Shown here: positions 34,971 through 43,785 of the stretch, piece after piece
Layout of the letters: every line of letters begins with the position of its first letter
Numbering within the stretch: position 1 is the first letter of the stretch
DNA from: Sphingomonas sp. UNC305MFCol5.2
Lineage (GTDB): Bacteria > Pseudomonadota > Alphaproteobacteria > Sphingomonadales > Sphingomonadaceae
Assembly: GCF_000712135.1 (NCBI RefSeq)
Contig: NZ_JOOE01000003.1
Coordinates: 558,001-622,000, forward strand
Direction: 5' to 3'
DNA: 64,000 nucleotides
Position numbers and translations under genes: made by a program
Notes under the pieces: model-generated
The model's input: the letters and a program-made list of their open reading frames with translations, nothing else
Database searches by the model: none
Told to the model about the DNA's origin: nothing

Positions 34971-35591
34971 TCACTGAACGATGAAATTGGTAAAGTAGAC
35001 GTTACTTACGCCGCCGAAACCTTCCTTTTCCTTCAGCACGGCGTTGATAGCCTTGCTCAGGCGATCCTGGATCTGCCGCTTGCCCTCGGCAGTGAAGACC
35101 TCCTCCTCGGTGGTCTCCCCCAGCGCCATGAGGACCTGCGAGCGGATCGCGATCTCATGGGTCTTGATGTTCTCGACGACGCGCTCGTCATAGGGCGTCG
35201 AGACGGCGATGCCCACCTGAACGAAATGGACGCTGTCCTGGAGGTTCGACGTGAACTCCTTTTCGAGCGGATAATAGGTCGAGGCGTATTTGTCCCCGCC
35301 CTCGCCCTTGGGGGTCGGCTTGCCGTGGCCGGCAGACGCGCCCTCGCCGCTCTCGCCATGGCCGCTTTCGGCACCGCCGGCACCGGCACGCTTCTCCTCG
35401 CTCTTGGGGACGAGCCTGGGCTCGTCGTCATGCGTATCGGCGGGCTTCACGCTGAACCAGCCCGACTGCATGCCATAGACGGCAGCGCCGCCGCCGGTGG
35501 CGAGCAGGGCAATCGGGACGCCCACGAGAATGAGCAGCTTGCCGCCCTTCTTCTTTTTGGGCGCCGGCGTTGCTTCGATTGTATCGGCCAT
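34971..35591 (-). CDS. fliL: Flagellar basal-body-associated protein FliL
   Basis: 206 residues. Lys-rich cytoplasmic start (APKKKKGGK), one membrane helix (LLILVGVPIALLATGGGAAV), a Gly/Ser/His-rich linker (residues ~60-100), and a periplasmic FliL domain with YYPLEKEFTSNLQDSVHFVQ and a VYFTNFIVQ end. FliL rings the stator units and supports torque. The low-complexity linker is longer than in most FliL. It lies 6 bases before fliM. Confidence 0.92.
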   Translation of the reverse strand: MADTIEATPAPKKKKGGKLLILVGVPIALLATGGGAAVYGMQSGWFSVKPADTHDDEPRLVPKSEEKRAGAGGAESGHGESGEGASAGHGKPTPKGEGGDKYASTYYPLEKEFTSNLQDSVHFVQVGIAVSTPYDERVVENIKTHEIAIRSQVLMALGETTEEEVFTAEGKRQIQDRLSKAINAVLKEKEGFGGVSNVYFTNFIVQ

Positions 35592-35608
35592 GACGGTCTC
35601 CGTTGATC

Positions 35609-36706
35609 TCAGGCGATGCGTTCGTTGGTTGGATCGTCGACCGCTTCCGCCGCGCGGGGCTCAAGCGGCTGCGGCGTCGGGTTTTGCTGGGGCTGGCGCG
35701 CCGAACCCTGCCCCGCCCCGCCGCCGTCGACGCTGGTCTGGCCGAGCTTGACGCCGCGGGCCTCGGCCAGTTCGGAGAGGCGCGGCTGGGCGTCGGCGAG
35801 GAGCTGGCGCGCGACCAGTGTCTCAGTGGCGAAATGGACATGGACGCGATCGCCGTCGTGGCGGATCGAGACATCGACCTTGCCGAGCGCTTCGGGCGAC
35901 AAGCTCAGCCGCGTTTCGCGCGCCGGCGAGGCATCGCGCATCGCCTCGACATGATCGACCATCTGCCCCATCCATTCCTGGCGGCGCATGTCGAGCATGT
36001 TTTGCTGGACGTCGGCGGGCGCCGCGACGGCGTGCGGGCGGACGATGTCCGTGAATGCCGTCGGCGCCCCGGCGGGCAGCAAGTCCTGCATCAGCGTGCG
36101 ACGCGTCTCGGCCGGAGCCGCGACCACAGGTGCGGCGGCGAAGAGCGCGGCGGCAAGCTGGGCAGGCGGGGTTGCCGGTGCTTCGACGGTCACGGGTTGT
36201 GCGACCGGCACGGCGACACGGAGCTCGATCGGTGCAGGCTCGGCTTCGGGCGGGGCGCGTTCGGGCTGGAGACCTGGCGCCTGTGCGGCGTCGAATTCGG
36301 GCTTGACGGTGTCGGTACCGATACCGTCGCCCGCAATCGGGAGCGCAGGCGCCGGGAGCGGCTCTCCTTCCGTTCCGTCCACGCCGACAATGGCCGGGCG
36401 CGGAGCCGTGCCGAGCGGCGGAGCCGGGGCCGGCGGAGTGGCGATGGGGAGGGCGAACCAGGCGAAGGCGATGTCCTCGGCGTCCGGCGTCTCTTCCTCG
36501 CCATCCATGTCAGCGATGTCGATTTCCGGCAGTGCCTTGCCGGGGGCGGCAAGGATTTGCCGGCTGGGCGCGAGGATCTCCCCCGCTTCAGCGGCAGCCG
36601 TCTTCGCTCGGGGCAGCGCGAAGCTGCCGGCCGCACCCGGTGCGGGCGGAGCCGCGCGCACGGGCCCGTGCGGGATCGCGGCGGGAAGCGACGAAAGCTG
36701 GATCAA
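35609..36706 (-). CDS. fliK: Flagellar hook-length control protein FliK
   Basis: 365 residues. The first ~240 are Pro/Ala-rich and poorly conserved, as in FliK rulers. The C-terminal Flg_hook domain (about 250-345) has ETRLSLSPEALGKVDVSIRH and FATETLVARQLLADAQPRLS. FliK measures the hook and switches FlhB specificity. The start codon is TTG, preceded by GGGGG; no better start is seen before the conserved part. The next gene, fliL, follows after 17 bases. Confidence 0.86.
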   Translation of the reverse strand: MIQLSSLPAAIPHGPVRAAPPAPGAAGSFALPRAKTAAAEAGEILAPSRQILAAPGKALPEIDIADMDGEEETPDAEDIAFAWFALPIATPPAPAPPLGTAPRPAIVGVDGTEGEPLPAPALPIAGDGIGTDTVKPEFDAAQAPGLQPERAPPEAEPAPIELRVAVPVAQPVTVEAPATPPAQLAAALFAAAPVVAAPAETRRTLMQDLLPAGAPTAFTDIVRPHAVAAPADVQQNMLDMRRQEWMGQMVDHVEAMRDASPARETRLSLSPEALGKVDVSIRHDGDRVHVHFATETLVARQLLADAQPRLSELAEARGVKLGQTSVDGGGAGQGSARQPQQNPTPQPLEPRAAEAVDDPTNERIA

Positions 36707-36710
36707 CGAA

Positions 36711-36735
36711 AACCCCCGGTGAAACTAATCACCGG
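36711..36735 (-). terminator. Terminator-like hairpin between fliJ and fliK
   Basis: On the minus strand, CCGGTGA and TCACCGG with a 6-nt loop are followed by GGGGTTTT. It lies after the fliJ stop and just before the fliK start, so it may separate the flbD-to-fliJ transcript from the fliK operon or only attenuate read-through. Confidence 0.55.
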
Positions 36736-36740
36736 TGCCT

Positions 36741-37169
36741 TCAGCAAATATCGTGCCGTTTTCTCGGGCTGGCCGGCAGAGTCTCCAGTTCGCGGAGCGC
36801 CTTGAGCACGGCCCTGGTATCCTCACGCTCGATCAATTTCTCGATCGCACTCTGGTCGCGATGCGCCTCGCGGGTCGCGGCACGCGCGTTTTCGAGCCCT
36901 TGCCGGGCAACGACGACGCGGCGTTCGGCGGCGTGCGCCGACTGGTGGAGCCGGTCGCGATAATGCGCGGCGGCGATCAGCGACGTAGCGAAGGTGGGCG
37001 CCGGCGCCGCGACGGGCGCGACATTGGCGGCGAGCGCAGCGATACGCTCGCGTAGAGTCTCTTCCTGGTCGACCTTGGCGCGCGCGTTCACTTCGGCCGC
37101 GCGGACCTGATCGAGCTGGAGCGTGCGGACCCGCAAAAGCCGTTCGAGCGTCTTGGCCGTCCTAGGCAT
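36741..37169 (-). CDS. fliJ: Flagellar export protein FliJ
   Basis: 142 residues, almost all helical: KTLERLLRVRTLQLDQVRAA, later AAERRVVVARQGLENARAAT and a charged end. This antiparallel coiled-coil is the FliJ stalk, which inserts in the FliI hexamer and couples it to FlhA. The sequence is weakly conserved; the call rests on size, coiled-coil content and position downstream of fliI. It is separated from fliI by a 98-bp gap holding a large palindrome. Confidence 0.8.
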   Translation of the reverse strand: MPRTAKTLERLLRVRTLQLDQVRAAEVNARAKVDQEETLRERIAALAANVAPVAAPAPTFATSLIAAAHYRDRLHQSAHAAERRVVVARQGLENARAATREAHRDQSAIEKLIEREDTRAVLKALRELETLPASPRKRHDIC

Positions 37170-37184
37170 TTTTGCAGTCCCGCA

Positions 37185-37254
37185 CCGGCCCGCTCCCCCA
37201 CCCGGCCACCCATATGATACTGCCGTTGGGTGGCCGGGTGGGGGAGCGGGCTGG
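37185..37254. repeat. Palindromic repeat between fliI and fliJ
   Basis: Two 28-nt arms (37185-37212 and 37227-37254) match in inverted orientation with one mismatch, around a 14-nt loop. The arms contain GCTCCCCCACCCGGCCACCC and its complement. GC-rich palindromes like this are dispersed between genes in sphingomonad genomes and could form a stable hairpin in the fliI-fliJ mRNA. Confidence 0.8.
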
Positions 37255-37267
37255 CACCGTCGTCAGA

Positions 37268-38596
37268 TCACGCATCGCCGAACACGCCGGTCAGCTCGGT
37301 GACGGCGTCGGGCAGGGTCACGATTTCGTCCGCACCCTGGCGGATATATTCCATCACCGCCGGGTGACAGGCGATCGCGGCGTCGATCTCGGGATCCGCG
37401 CCGGGGCGATAGGCGCCCATCAGCACGAGATCGCGATTTTCCTCATAGGTGGCGAGATGCCGGCGCAGCACGCGTGCGGCATGGATATGATCTTTGTCCG
37501 CGATGTCGGTCATCACGCGGCTGACCGAGGGACCGAGATCGATCGCCGGATAGACACCGCGTTCGCCCAGCGCGCGGCTGAGCACGATATGGCCGTCGAG
37601 GATCGAGCGTGCGCTGTCGACGACCGGATCGTTGCCGTCGTCGCCGTCGGCGAGCACGGTGTAGATCGCCGTGATCGACCCGCCCGAGGACACGCAGGTG
37701 CCGGCGCGTTCGATCAGGCTGGGCAGCATCGCGATTGCCGAGGGCGGATAGCCGCGCGCGCTGGCGGGTTCGCCGAGCGCGAGGCCGATCTCGCGGCCGG
37801 CATGCGCCACGCGTGTCAGCGAATCCATGATCAGCAGGACCTTCTTGCCCTCGGCGCGGAAGGACTCGGCTATGGCGGTGGCGCGCAATGCGCCGCGGAT
37901 GCGGAGCACCGGCGAGTGATTGGCGGGGACCGCCACCACCACCGAGCGCGTACGGGCGGCGCCGAACACCTTGGTCTCGAGGAAATCGGCGACTTCGCGC
38001 GAGCGTTCGCCGATCAGCCCGACGACGACGACATCGGCTTGCGCCGCGCGGACGATCATGCCGAGCAGCACCGACTTGCCGACGCCGGACCCCGCCATGA
38101 TGCCGACGCGCTGGCCCTGGCCGATGGTGAGCAGCCCGTTGATCGCGCGGACGCCGACATCGAGCGGCTCGAGCACGCGGCCGCGATCGAGCGGCGACTG
38201 GAGCTTGCCCGCCAGCGGCCATTTGCCTGCCCCGCGAACGGGTCCGAGCCCGTCGATCGGCTTGCCCGCGCCATCGACGACGCGGCCGAGCAGTGCCGCA
38301 CCGACCTCGGCCTCGCCCGGAGGGCCGATCGGGCGCACCGGCGCGTTGGGAAGCAAGGCGGCGGGGCCGCCTAGATTCATCATCAGGGTCTTGCCGCCAC
38401 GAAAGCCGATCACTTCGGCCTCGATCCGGCTGGCGCCGTCACCGACCGCGCACACCGTGCCGACGGGCAATGCGAGGCCGACCGCCTCCATCAGCAATCC
38501 GTCATAGGAAGACAGCCGGCCGGAGACCTTGGGCCGGGGCGCGAAATCGCGACACCCCAGTCCGTCGAGATAATCGTCGGTGAACTTGTTCAGCAT
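37268..38596 (-). CDS. fliI: Flagellum-specific ATPase FliI
   Basis: 442 residues homologous to F1 beta. The Walker A motif is GSGVGKS (169-175), Walker B lies in KKVLLIMDSLTRVAHAGREI, and the export-ATPase region PAIDLGPSVSRVM is present. FliI forms a hexamer with FliH and FliJ and prepares substrates for the export gate. The stop is at 37268, 98 bp before fliJ, and its start overlaps the fliH 3' end by 7 bases. Confidence 0.97.
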   Translation of the reverse strand: MLNKFTDDYLDGLGCRDFAPRPKVSGRLSSYDGLLMEAVGLALPVGTVCAVGDGASRIEAEVIGFRGGKTLMMNLGGPAALLPNAPVRPIGPPGEAEVGAALLGRVVDGAGKPIDGLGPVRGAGKWPLAGKLQSPLDRGRVLEPLDVGVRAINGLLTIGQGQRVGIMAGSGVGKSVLLGMIVRAAQADVVVVGLIGERSREVADFLETKVFGAARTRSVVVAVPANHSPVLRIRGALRATAIAESFRAEGKKVLLIMDSLTRVAHAGREIGLALGEPASARGYPPSAIAMLPSLIERAGTCVSSGGSITAIYTVLADGDDGNDPVVDSARSILDGHIVLSRALGERGVYPAIDLGPSVSRVMTDIADKDHIHAARVLRRHLATYEENRDLVLMGAYRPGADPEIDAAIACHPAVMEYIRQGADEIVTLPDAVTELTGVFGDA

Positions 38597-39318
38597 GCGG
38601 GCGGGATCGGGACGCGATCGATCGCCTGGGCGAGCTGCTCGAGCCAGATTTCGGGGCCGTCCTCGACGATCGTCGACGCGCTCTCGACGACGAAACTGCC
38701 GCGCGCGACATGCGGATCGCCGACCGGGAAGATCGTCGCCGGAAGCCTGCCCTGGACCAGCGGCGCATCGTCGGGGTGCAATCGCAGCAGCGCCGATTCG
38801 GCGCCATCGGCGAGCAAGTCGACTGCCGCGGTGATCCGCGCGGCGAGGATGTCGGGCGCGATGCCCGCATCGCCGATCATGCGCTGGACGAGATGGAGCA
38901 CGGTCTGGCGGAGGTGACCGGCCATGCGCTCGCGATCGAAATGCGCGCCGGCGGCGAGCGCGGCGGAAACCTGATCGAGCAATGCAGTCTCGCGGGCGCG
39001 GGCCTCCTCGACCTCGGCGAGCGCGGCGGCGCGGCCCTCGGCGAACCCCGCCTCGTGCGCGGCGGCGATCGGATCGAGGAAAACGGCGGGCGCGGGGGGC
39101 ATCTCGGCAGTGAAGGGGTCCCAGCCCTCGGTGGGGTTCATGCCCGGATCGGCGGGCGAGAAGTGGCGCGGCGAGATCGGCGCGGGTTCGTCGAACGTGC
39201 GCCGGCCGATGCTGCCGACATCGGCGGCGGCAAAGGGGGCCCCTTCGCCGAACGCGCGGTGTAGCATTTGCGCCGCGACCTGGATGCGGCCTGCGAAGCC
39301 GGGGGCGAAATCAGACAT
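38590..39318 (-). CDS. fliH: Flagellar assembly protein FliH
   Basis: 242 residues. The N-terminus is Pro-rich; from about residue 85 comes the FliH helical part with AHEAGFAEGRAAALAEVEEA, then the C-terminal FliH/VpsE-like domain (LRQTVLHLVQRMIGDAGIAP, LLADGAESALLRLHPDD). FliH dimers hold and inhibit FliI and dock it on the C-ring. The start overlaps fliG by 8 bases and the stop overlaps fliI. Confidence 0.88.
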   Translation of the reverse strand: MSDFAPGFAGRIQVAAQMLHRAFGEGAPFAAADVGSIGRRTFDEPAPISPRHFSPADPGMNPTEGWDPFTAEMPPAPAVFLDPIAAAHEAGFAEGRAAALAEVEEARARETALLDQVSAALAAGAHFDRERMAGHLRQTVLHLVQRMIGDAGIAPDILAARITAAVDLLADGAESALLRLHPDDAPLVQGRLPATIFPVGDPHVARGSFVVESASTIVEDGPEIWLEQLAQAIDRVPIPPAC

Positions 39319-40321
39319 AATCGTCGTCGCCGCCCTTGCCCGGCATCTGGAGCGTACCGTCCTTCACGAGGCCGCGGGCGATGGCGATCATCACCTTCTG
39401 CGCATCGAGCACATCGGCGAGCTTCATCGGCCCGCGCGCTTCGATCTCGTCGCGGATACCGTCGGCGGCCCGGCTCGACATGCAGCCGAGGAAGCGATTG
39501 CGGACGCCTTCCTCGACGCCCTTCATGGATTTGACCAGCACGTCGGAATCGACGCTGCGGATGAGAGTCGACAGATTCTTGTCGTCGAGCTCGAGCAGAT
39601 TGTCGAAGACGAACATCGCCTCCTCGATCGCCCTGGCGACTTCGCGGTCGATCTTGGCGAGCTTGGGCATGACGCGCTGCTCGGTGACCTTCCGCGCGCC
39701 GGACAGGATCTTGGCCGCTTCGCGCGTGCCGCCGAGCTGCAGCCCGACCGATTTGCGCGTGCCGCCGGCGCGACGGGCGAGCATCGCCTTGAGCGTCTCG
39801 ATCGCCTCTGGCGGGACGGGGCCGAGCTTGGCGACGCGGCGCAGGATCTGCGGCTGCGCGTCCTGGGGCAGATGCTCGAAGACCTGCGCGGCTACTTCGG
39901 GATCGAGCTGCGCGAGCAGGACCGCCGCGATCTGCGGATGCTCCTCGGCGATCATCGACGCGATCTCCTCGGGCTCGAACCATTGCAGCTGTTCGAGCCG
40001 GGCGGTCGCTTCGGCGGGCACGATCCGCGCGAGCACGCCCTCGGCACGATCGGCGCCGAGCGCGCGCGTCATCATCCCCTCGACCTGCGGCCGGGGATCG
40101 AAGACGACGCTGGAGCGGCCACGCGCCTTGAACACGAAATCGTCGAGAACCTGCTCGACTTCGGCCTCGCTGACATCGGCGACGGTGAACATCGCCCGGC
40201 CGAGATCGCGGACCTCGTCGGGATCGAGCTTCTGGAGGATGGCCGCGGCCTCCTCCTCGCCGACCAGCATCATCAGCACCGCGGCACGCTCGACGCCGTT
40301 GAAGCTGCGCAGCACGTTCAT
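39311..40321 (-). CDS. fliG: Flagellar motor switch protein FliG
   Basis: 336 residues, the usual size. The middle domain carries the EHPQ motif (MIAEEHPQIAAVLLAQLDPE) that contacts FliM, and the C-terminal torque domain has the charged helix FVFDNLLELDDKNLSTLIRS and the RNRFLGCMSSRAADGIRDEI region with conserved charges. The N-terminal domain binds FliF. Its start overlaps the fliF stop by 4 bases. Confidence 0.97.
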   Translation of the reverse strand: MNVLRSFNGVERAAVLMMLVGEEEAAAILQKLDPDEVRDLGRAMFTVADVSEAEVEQVLDDFVFKARGRSSVVFDPRPQVEGMMTRALGADRAEGVLARIVPAEATARLEQLQWFEPEEIASMIAEEHPQIAAVLLAQLDPEVAAQVFEHLPQDAQPQILRRVAKLGPVPPEAIETLKAMLARRAGGTRKSVGLQLGGTREAAKILSGARKVTEQRVMPKLAKIDREVARAIEEAMFVFDNLLELDDKNLSTLIRSVDSDVLVKSMKGVEEGVRNRFLGCMSSRAADGIRDEIEARGPMKLADVLDAQKVMIAIARGLVKDGTLQMPGKGGDDDYV

Positions 40322-41970
40322 CGGGCGTCCGCCTTGATCATGTCGCGGACCGCGAGTGCGGCGCGCGCGGGATTTTCGCGCGTGAAGCCGCGGACCAGCC
40401 CGACGCGATCGTCATAGCTGTTGCCGCGATCCTCGAGCATGTCGATCGACACGCTGGGGACCTGCGCGAACGCGTCTTCGGGATTGTGGCCGCCGATCGG
40501 CAGCGCGGGGCGCTGGCCGGCATCGTCGCGCTTCTTGAGCAATGCCCGGGCGAGCGGGCGCACCCCGAGGAAGAGGACGAGCAAGGCGATCACCAATGCC
40601 GTCGCGTTGCGCGCGGCCATCGGCACCCATTCGGCCTCGTACCAGGCGGGGCCCGCCTTGCCGGCATCGGCGGCGACGCTGAACTTGCGGCTGACCACGG
40701 TGACCTGGTCCTGGCGCTGGGCATTGTAGCCGACGGTGGCGCGGACCAGCTCGTTGATCTGGTTGATCTCGGCGATGCCGCGCGGCTTGCCCGGCTCCTC
40801 GCGTAGCAGCACCGCGACCGAGAGGCGGCGGACATTGCCGGGTGTGGCGCGGGTGACCGAGATTTCCTTGCCGGTCTCATAGGTGCGCGTGAAGCTGTCG
40901 GTCTGCTTGCTCTGCGGCTGCGCGGCGGGCGTGGCGGGCGCCGCGGTGGCGGTGGCGCCGGCCGCATTGGGCGCGACCAAATTGCTGACCGGCGGCGGAG
41001 TGTTCGAGAGCGCGCCGGGAATGCCGCCGGGGGACGTGGCGCCGTCCTTCGAGGTGCCGGTCCACGCGCCTTGCTCGGCGCGCATCACCTGGCCCTGCTT
41101 GTCATAGCTTTCGCGCGTGGCCTGGCTCTCGTCGAGATCGACATCGGCCTGGACTTCGGCAGTGAAATTGCCCGCGCCGACCATCGGGGTCAGCAATTGC
41201 GCCAGCTGCTCGCGATATTTGTCTTCGACGCGACGCTGGAAATCGATGCGGTTGTCGCCGGCGGTGGCGTCCTTGCCCCCCGATTTGGAGAGCAATGCGC
41301 CCATCTGGTCGACGATCGTCACGGCATCGGGCTGCATGCCCGGTACCGACGAGGCGACGAGATTGATGATCGCGCGGATCTGCGGCTCGCCGAGCGCGCG
41401 GCCCGGCTGGAGCTTGACGATGACGCTGGCCGAAGGCGCGGCGCGGTCGCGGACGAAGGCCGAAGCCTCGGGCGTGGCGAGATGGACGCGCGCCTCGGCG
41501 ATCGCGTCGATCTCCTGGATCGAGCGGGCGAGCTCGGTCTCGCGCGCCTGGCGCATGCGCTCGCCTTCGACGGCGCGGCTGACGCCCATCGGCAGATTGT
41601 CGAGGAGCGCGTAGCCGCCGGGCGCCGCCTTGGGCAGACCCTGGCCGGCGAGGAGCATCCGCGCCTTGTGATAATCGTCCTCGGCCACGGTGATCGATCC
41701 CGATCCGTCGATGCTGTTGGCGATGCCGGCGCCTTCCAGCGCAGACGAGATCGCCGCCTTGTCGGCATCGGACACGTTGGCGAACAGGATGCGCTGAGGC
41801 GAGGTCGCGACCATCGACCAGGCGAGGAAGCCGGCGAAGACGAGCCCGACGAGGAAGACGAACGGCAGGCTGCGCCTGACCGCAGGCTGGCCGAGCAGGC
41901 CAGTGAGCTGCTGGAGCGGGCCGCGAGCCGGGATGCCGGCGGCGTCGGTGGGGGCGAGTGCGTTGCTCAT
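40318..41970 (-). CDS. fliF: Flagellar MS-ring protein FliF
   Basis: 550 residues. Two membrane helices (PFVFLVGLVFAGFLAWSMVA near residue 40 and ALVIALLVLFLGVRPLARAL near 450) bracket the periplasmic YscJ/FliF ring-building domains with QRILFANVSDADKAAISSAL and EGERMRQARETELARSIQEI. The C-terminal cytoplasmic tail binds FliG. It builds the MS ring, the first basal-body structure. Four bases separate it from fliE. Confidence 0.97.
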   Translation of the reverse strand: MSNALAPTDAAGIPARGPLQQLTGLLGQPAVRRSLPFVFLVGLVFAGFLAWSMVATSPQRILFANVSDADKAAISSALEGAGIANSIDGSGSITVAEDDYHKARMLLAGQGLPKAAPGGYALLDNLPMGVSRAVEGERMRQARETELARSIQEIDAIAEARVHLATPEASAFVRDRAAPSASVIVKLQPGRALGEPQIRAIINLVASSVPGMQPDAVTIVDQMGALLSKSGGKDATAGDNRIDFQRRVEDKYREQLAQLLTPMVGAGNFTAEVQADVDLDESQATRESYDKQGQVMRAEQGAWTGTSKDGATSPGGIPGALSNTPPPVSNLVAPNAAGATATAAPATPAAQPQSKQTDSFTRTYETGKEISVTRATPGNVRRLSVAVLLREEPGKPRGIAEINQINELVRATVGYNAQRQDQVTVVSRKFSVAADAGKAGPAWYEAEWVPMAARNATALVIALLVLFLGVRPLARALLKKRDDAGQRPALPIGGHNPEDAFAQVPSVSIDMLEDRGNSYDDRVGLVRGFTRENPARAALAVRDMIKADAR

Positions 41971-41974
41971 CGGA

Positions 41975-42325
41975 TCAGACCGGCATGCTCATGATGTCCT
42001 TGTATGCGGACAATAACTTGTTGCGGACCTGCAGGGTCGCCTCGAAGCCGACCGAGGCCTGCTGACGGGCGAGCATCACCTTGGCGATGTCGATCGTCTC
42101 GCCGCGTTCGTACGCTTCGGAGAGCGCACCGGCCTGGGCCTGCGCCTGATTGACCGACTTGAATGCGTCCTGGAACGTGTCGGCGAAACTAGCCGGCTTG
42201 CCCTCGGCGGGCGCGGTCGGCGCGGGCGCCTGCTGGGCACGGGTGAGCGCGGCGTTGCGCTCGAGGATCTGCGCGCGGAGCGCGAGGACCCGGTCGACGC
42301 TCATCGGCGCGGTGACGCCGCTCAT
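41975..42325 (-). CDS. fliE: Flagellar hook-basal body protein FliE
   Basis: 116 residues. The C-terminal half FADTFQDAFKSVNQAQAQAG, then IDIAKVMLARQQASVGFEAT and QVRNKLLSAYKDIMSMPV is the FliE signature. It joins the MS ring to the rod. The start overlaps the flbD stop by 4 bases, so the gene heads the structural part of the operon. Confidence 0.96.
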   Translation of the reverse strand: MSGVTAPMSVDRVLALRAQILERNAALTRAQQAPAPTAPAEGKPASFADTFQDAFKSVNQAQAQAGALSEAYERGETIDIAKVMLARQQASVGFEATLQVRNKLLSAYKDIMSMPV

Positions 42326-43566
42326 GCCGAGATCGCCTGCGCGATGTCTTCACCCTGTTCGCGGGCCTTGGCGAGGCGGTAGCGCAGGGTGCGCTCGGAG
42401 ATGCCGAGGCGCTTCGCGGTCTCGATCCGGCTGCCGTTGCACTCGGCGAGCGTCTCGCGGATCGCCTGGAACTCGTGCATCTGGACGATGTTGCTCAGCG
42501 TCTCGGGACGCTCCTGCCGCAACTCGGGGCGGCGATCGAAGATCAGATGCCCGGCCTCGATGACGTCGCCAGGAGCGAGCAGCATTGCGCGCTGGATGAC
42601 GTTCTCCAGCTCGCGGACATTGCCTGGCCAATCATGGTCGGTGAGCACTTCGAGCGTCTCGGGCGTAATCCAGGGCAAGGTGGAACGGGTGCCCATGTGG
42701 CGCAGGACCATTGCTGCGGTGAGCGCGGCGATGTCGCCCGTGCGCTCCGCGAGCGCCTTGGTCGCGAGCGGGAAGACGGCGAGACGATAATAGAGGTCGG
42801 CACGGAAGCGGCCGGCGGTGACTTCGCCATGCAGGTCGCGATTGGCGCAGGCGATGACGCGGACGTCGATCTTCTCCGGGGTCGTGCCGCCGATCGGCAC
42901 GACCTCGCGCTCCTGCAGCGCGCGGAGCAATTTGGCCTGGAGCCCGAGCGGCATCTCGGCGATTTCGTCGAGCAGCAGAGTGCCGCCATTGGCGGCGCGG
43001 AAAAAGCCCTGTCCGCCCGACGACGCGCCGGTGAACGAGCCCTTGTGGTGGCCGAACAGCATTGCCTCGAGCATCGTCTCGGGCAGCGCCGCGCAATTGA
43101 TCGCGACGAAGGGGCCGTCGCGGCGGCTGGAGCCCATGTGGATCGTCTTGGCGAGAACTTCCTTGCCGGTGCCGGTGGGGCCGTTGATCAGCACGGTGAT
43201 GTCGGAGGCGGCGACACGCTCGGCGAGCGCGAGCAAGGCGAGGCTCTCGGGATCGGCGGCGACGGGCTCATAGGGTCCGCGCGCCATCGCGCTGGCGAAA
43301 CCGGCACCGATCGCGGCGTCGTCGCTGCCATAGGAAAGGCGAGCGGGGTTGCCGTCGCGGAAGGGGATCGCGGTGCGGTCGCCTTCGCCCAGGATCAGCG
43401 TGCGTGCCGGTGCGGGCGGGACCTCGCCCTCGGCGATCAGAAAGAGATCCTGCGTGCCGGACTTCCCTCCCTCGCAAGATCCGATCGCGAAGCCCTGCGC
43501 CCGAAGCGCCGAAACCAAAGCATATTTCTGCCGGAGAACCGCTGCCGAAGGAACGATCGAGCGCAT
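42322..43566 (-). CDS. flbD: Sigma-54-dependent flagellar activator, FlbD-like
   Basis: 414 residues. A ~105-residue N-terminus with no receiver-domain residues is followed by an AAA+ domain with Walker A GPTGTGKE (129-136), the sigma-54 contact loop GSFTGA (176-181, usually GAFTGA), Walker B GGTLLLDEI and an arginine-finger region, and a Fis-type DNA-binding end (ETAKRLGISERTLRYRLAKA). FlbD-type activators switch on class II/III flagellar operons with sigma-54. It is translated just ahead of fliE and diverges from flagellin. Candidate targets with sigma-54 sites are flgB and motA. Confidence 0.9.
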   Translation of the reverse strand: MRSIVPSAAVLRQKYALVSALRAQGFAIGSCEGGKSGTQDLFLIAEGEVPPAPARTLILGEGDRTAIPFRDGNPARLSYGSDDAAIGAGFASAMARGPYEPVAADPESLALLALAERVAASDITVLINGPTGTGKEVLAKTIHMGSSRRDGPFVAINCAALPETMLEAMLFGHHKGSFTGASSGGQGFFRAANGGTLLLDEIAEMPLGLQAKLLRALQEREVVPIGGTTPEKIDVRVIACANRDLHGEVTAGRFRADLYYRLAVFPLATKALAERTGDIAALTAAMVLRHMGTRSTLPWITPETLEVLTDHDWPGNVRELENVIQRAMLLAPGDVIEAGHLIFDRRPELRQERPETLSNIVQMHEFQAIRETLAECNGSRIETAKRLGISERTLRYRLAKAREQGEDIAQAISA

Positions 43567-43583
43567 GTGTAATCCCCCCTGAT

Positions 43584-43599
43584 TGCGGTCTATGTGCCG
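43584..43599 (-). promoter_or_regulatory. Weak sigma-54-like promoter upstream of flbD
   Basis: The minus strand reads CGGCACATAGACCGCA, keeping the GG, CAC and GC of the -24/-12 element at the right spacing but with CC for TT before the -12 GC. A start about 12 bases on would leave only a ~7-nt leader before flbD. Uncertain. Confidence 0.3.
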
Positions 43600-43785
43600 C
43601 CAAGTTGGTTAACGCGCCGTAAAACTACGTAATGACGCACTTCTGCGGTTCCGGCGCGTCTACGCGCGCGCGTGATGGACGATTTTTTTGCTTAAGCAGG
43701 GAAATGGCCTGCCGTTCCTTGGCTTGGCGGCTCCGGGCTCCCGTTCAGGGGGGACGCGGGAAGCCGACGAGCATGGAGATTGATC

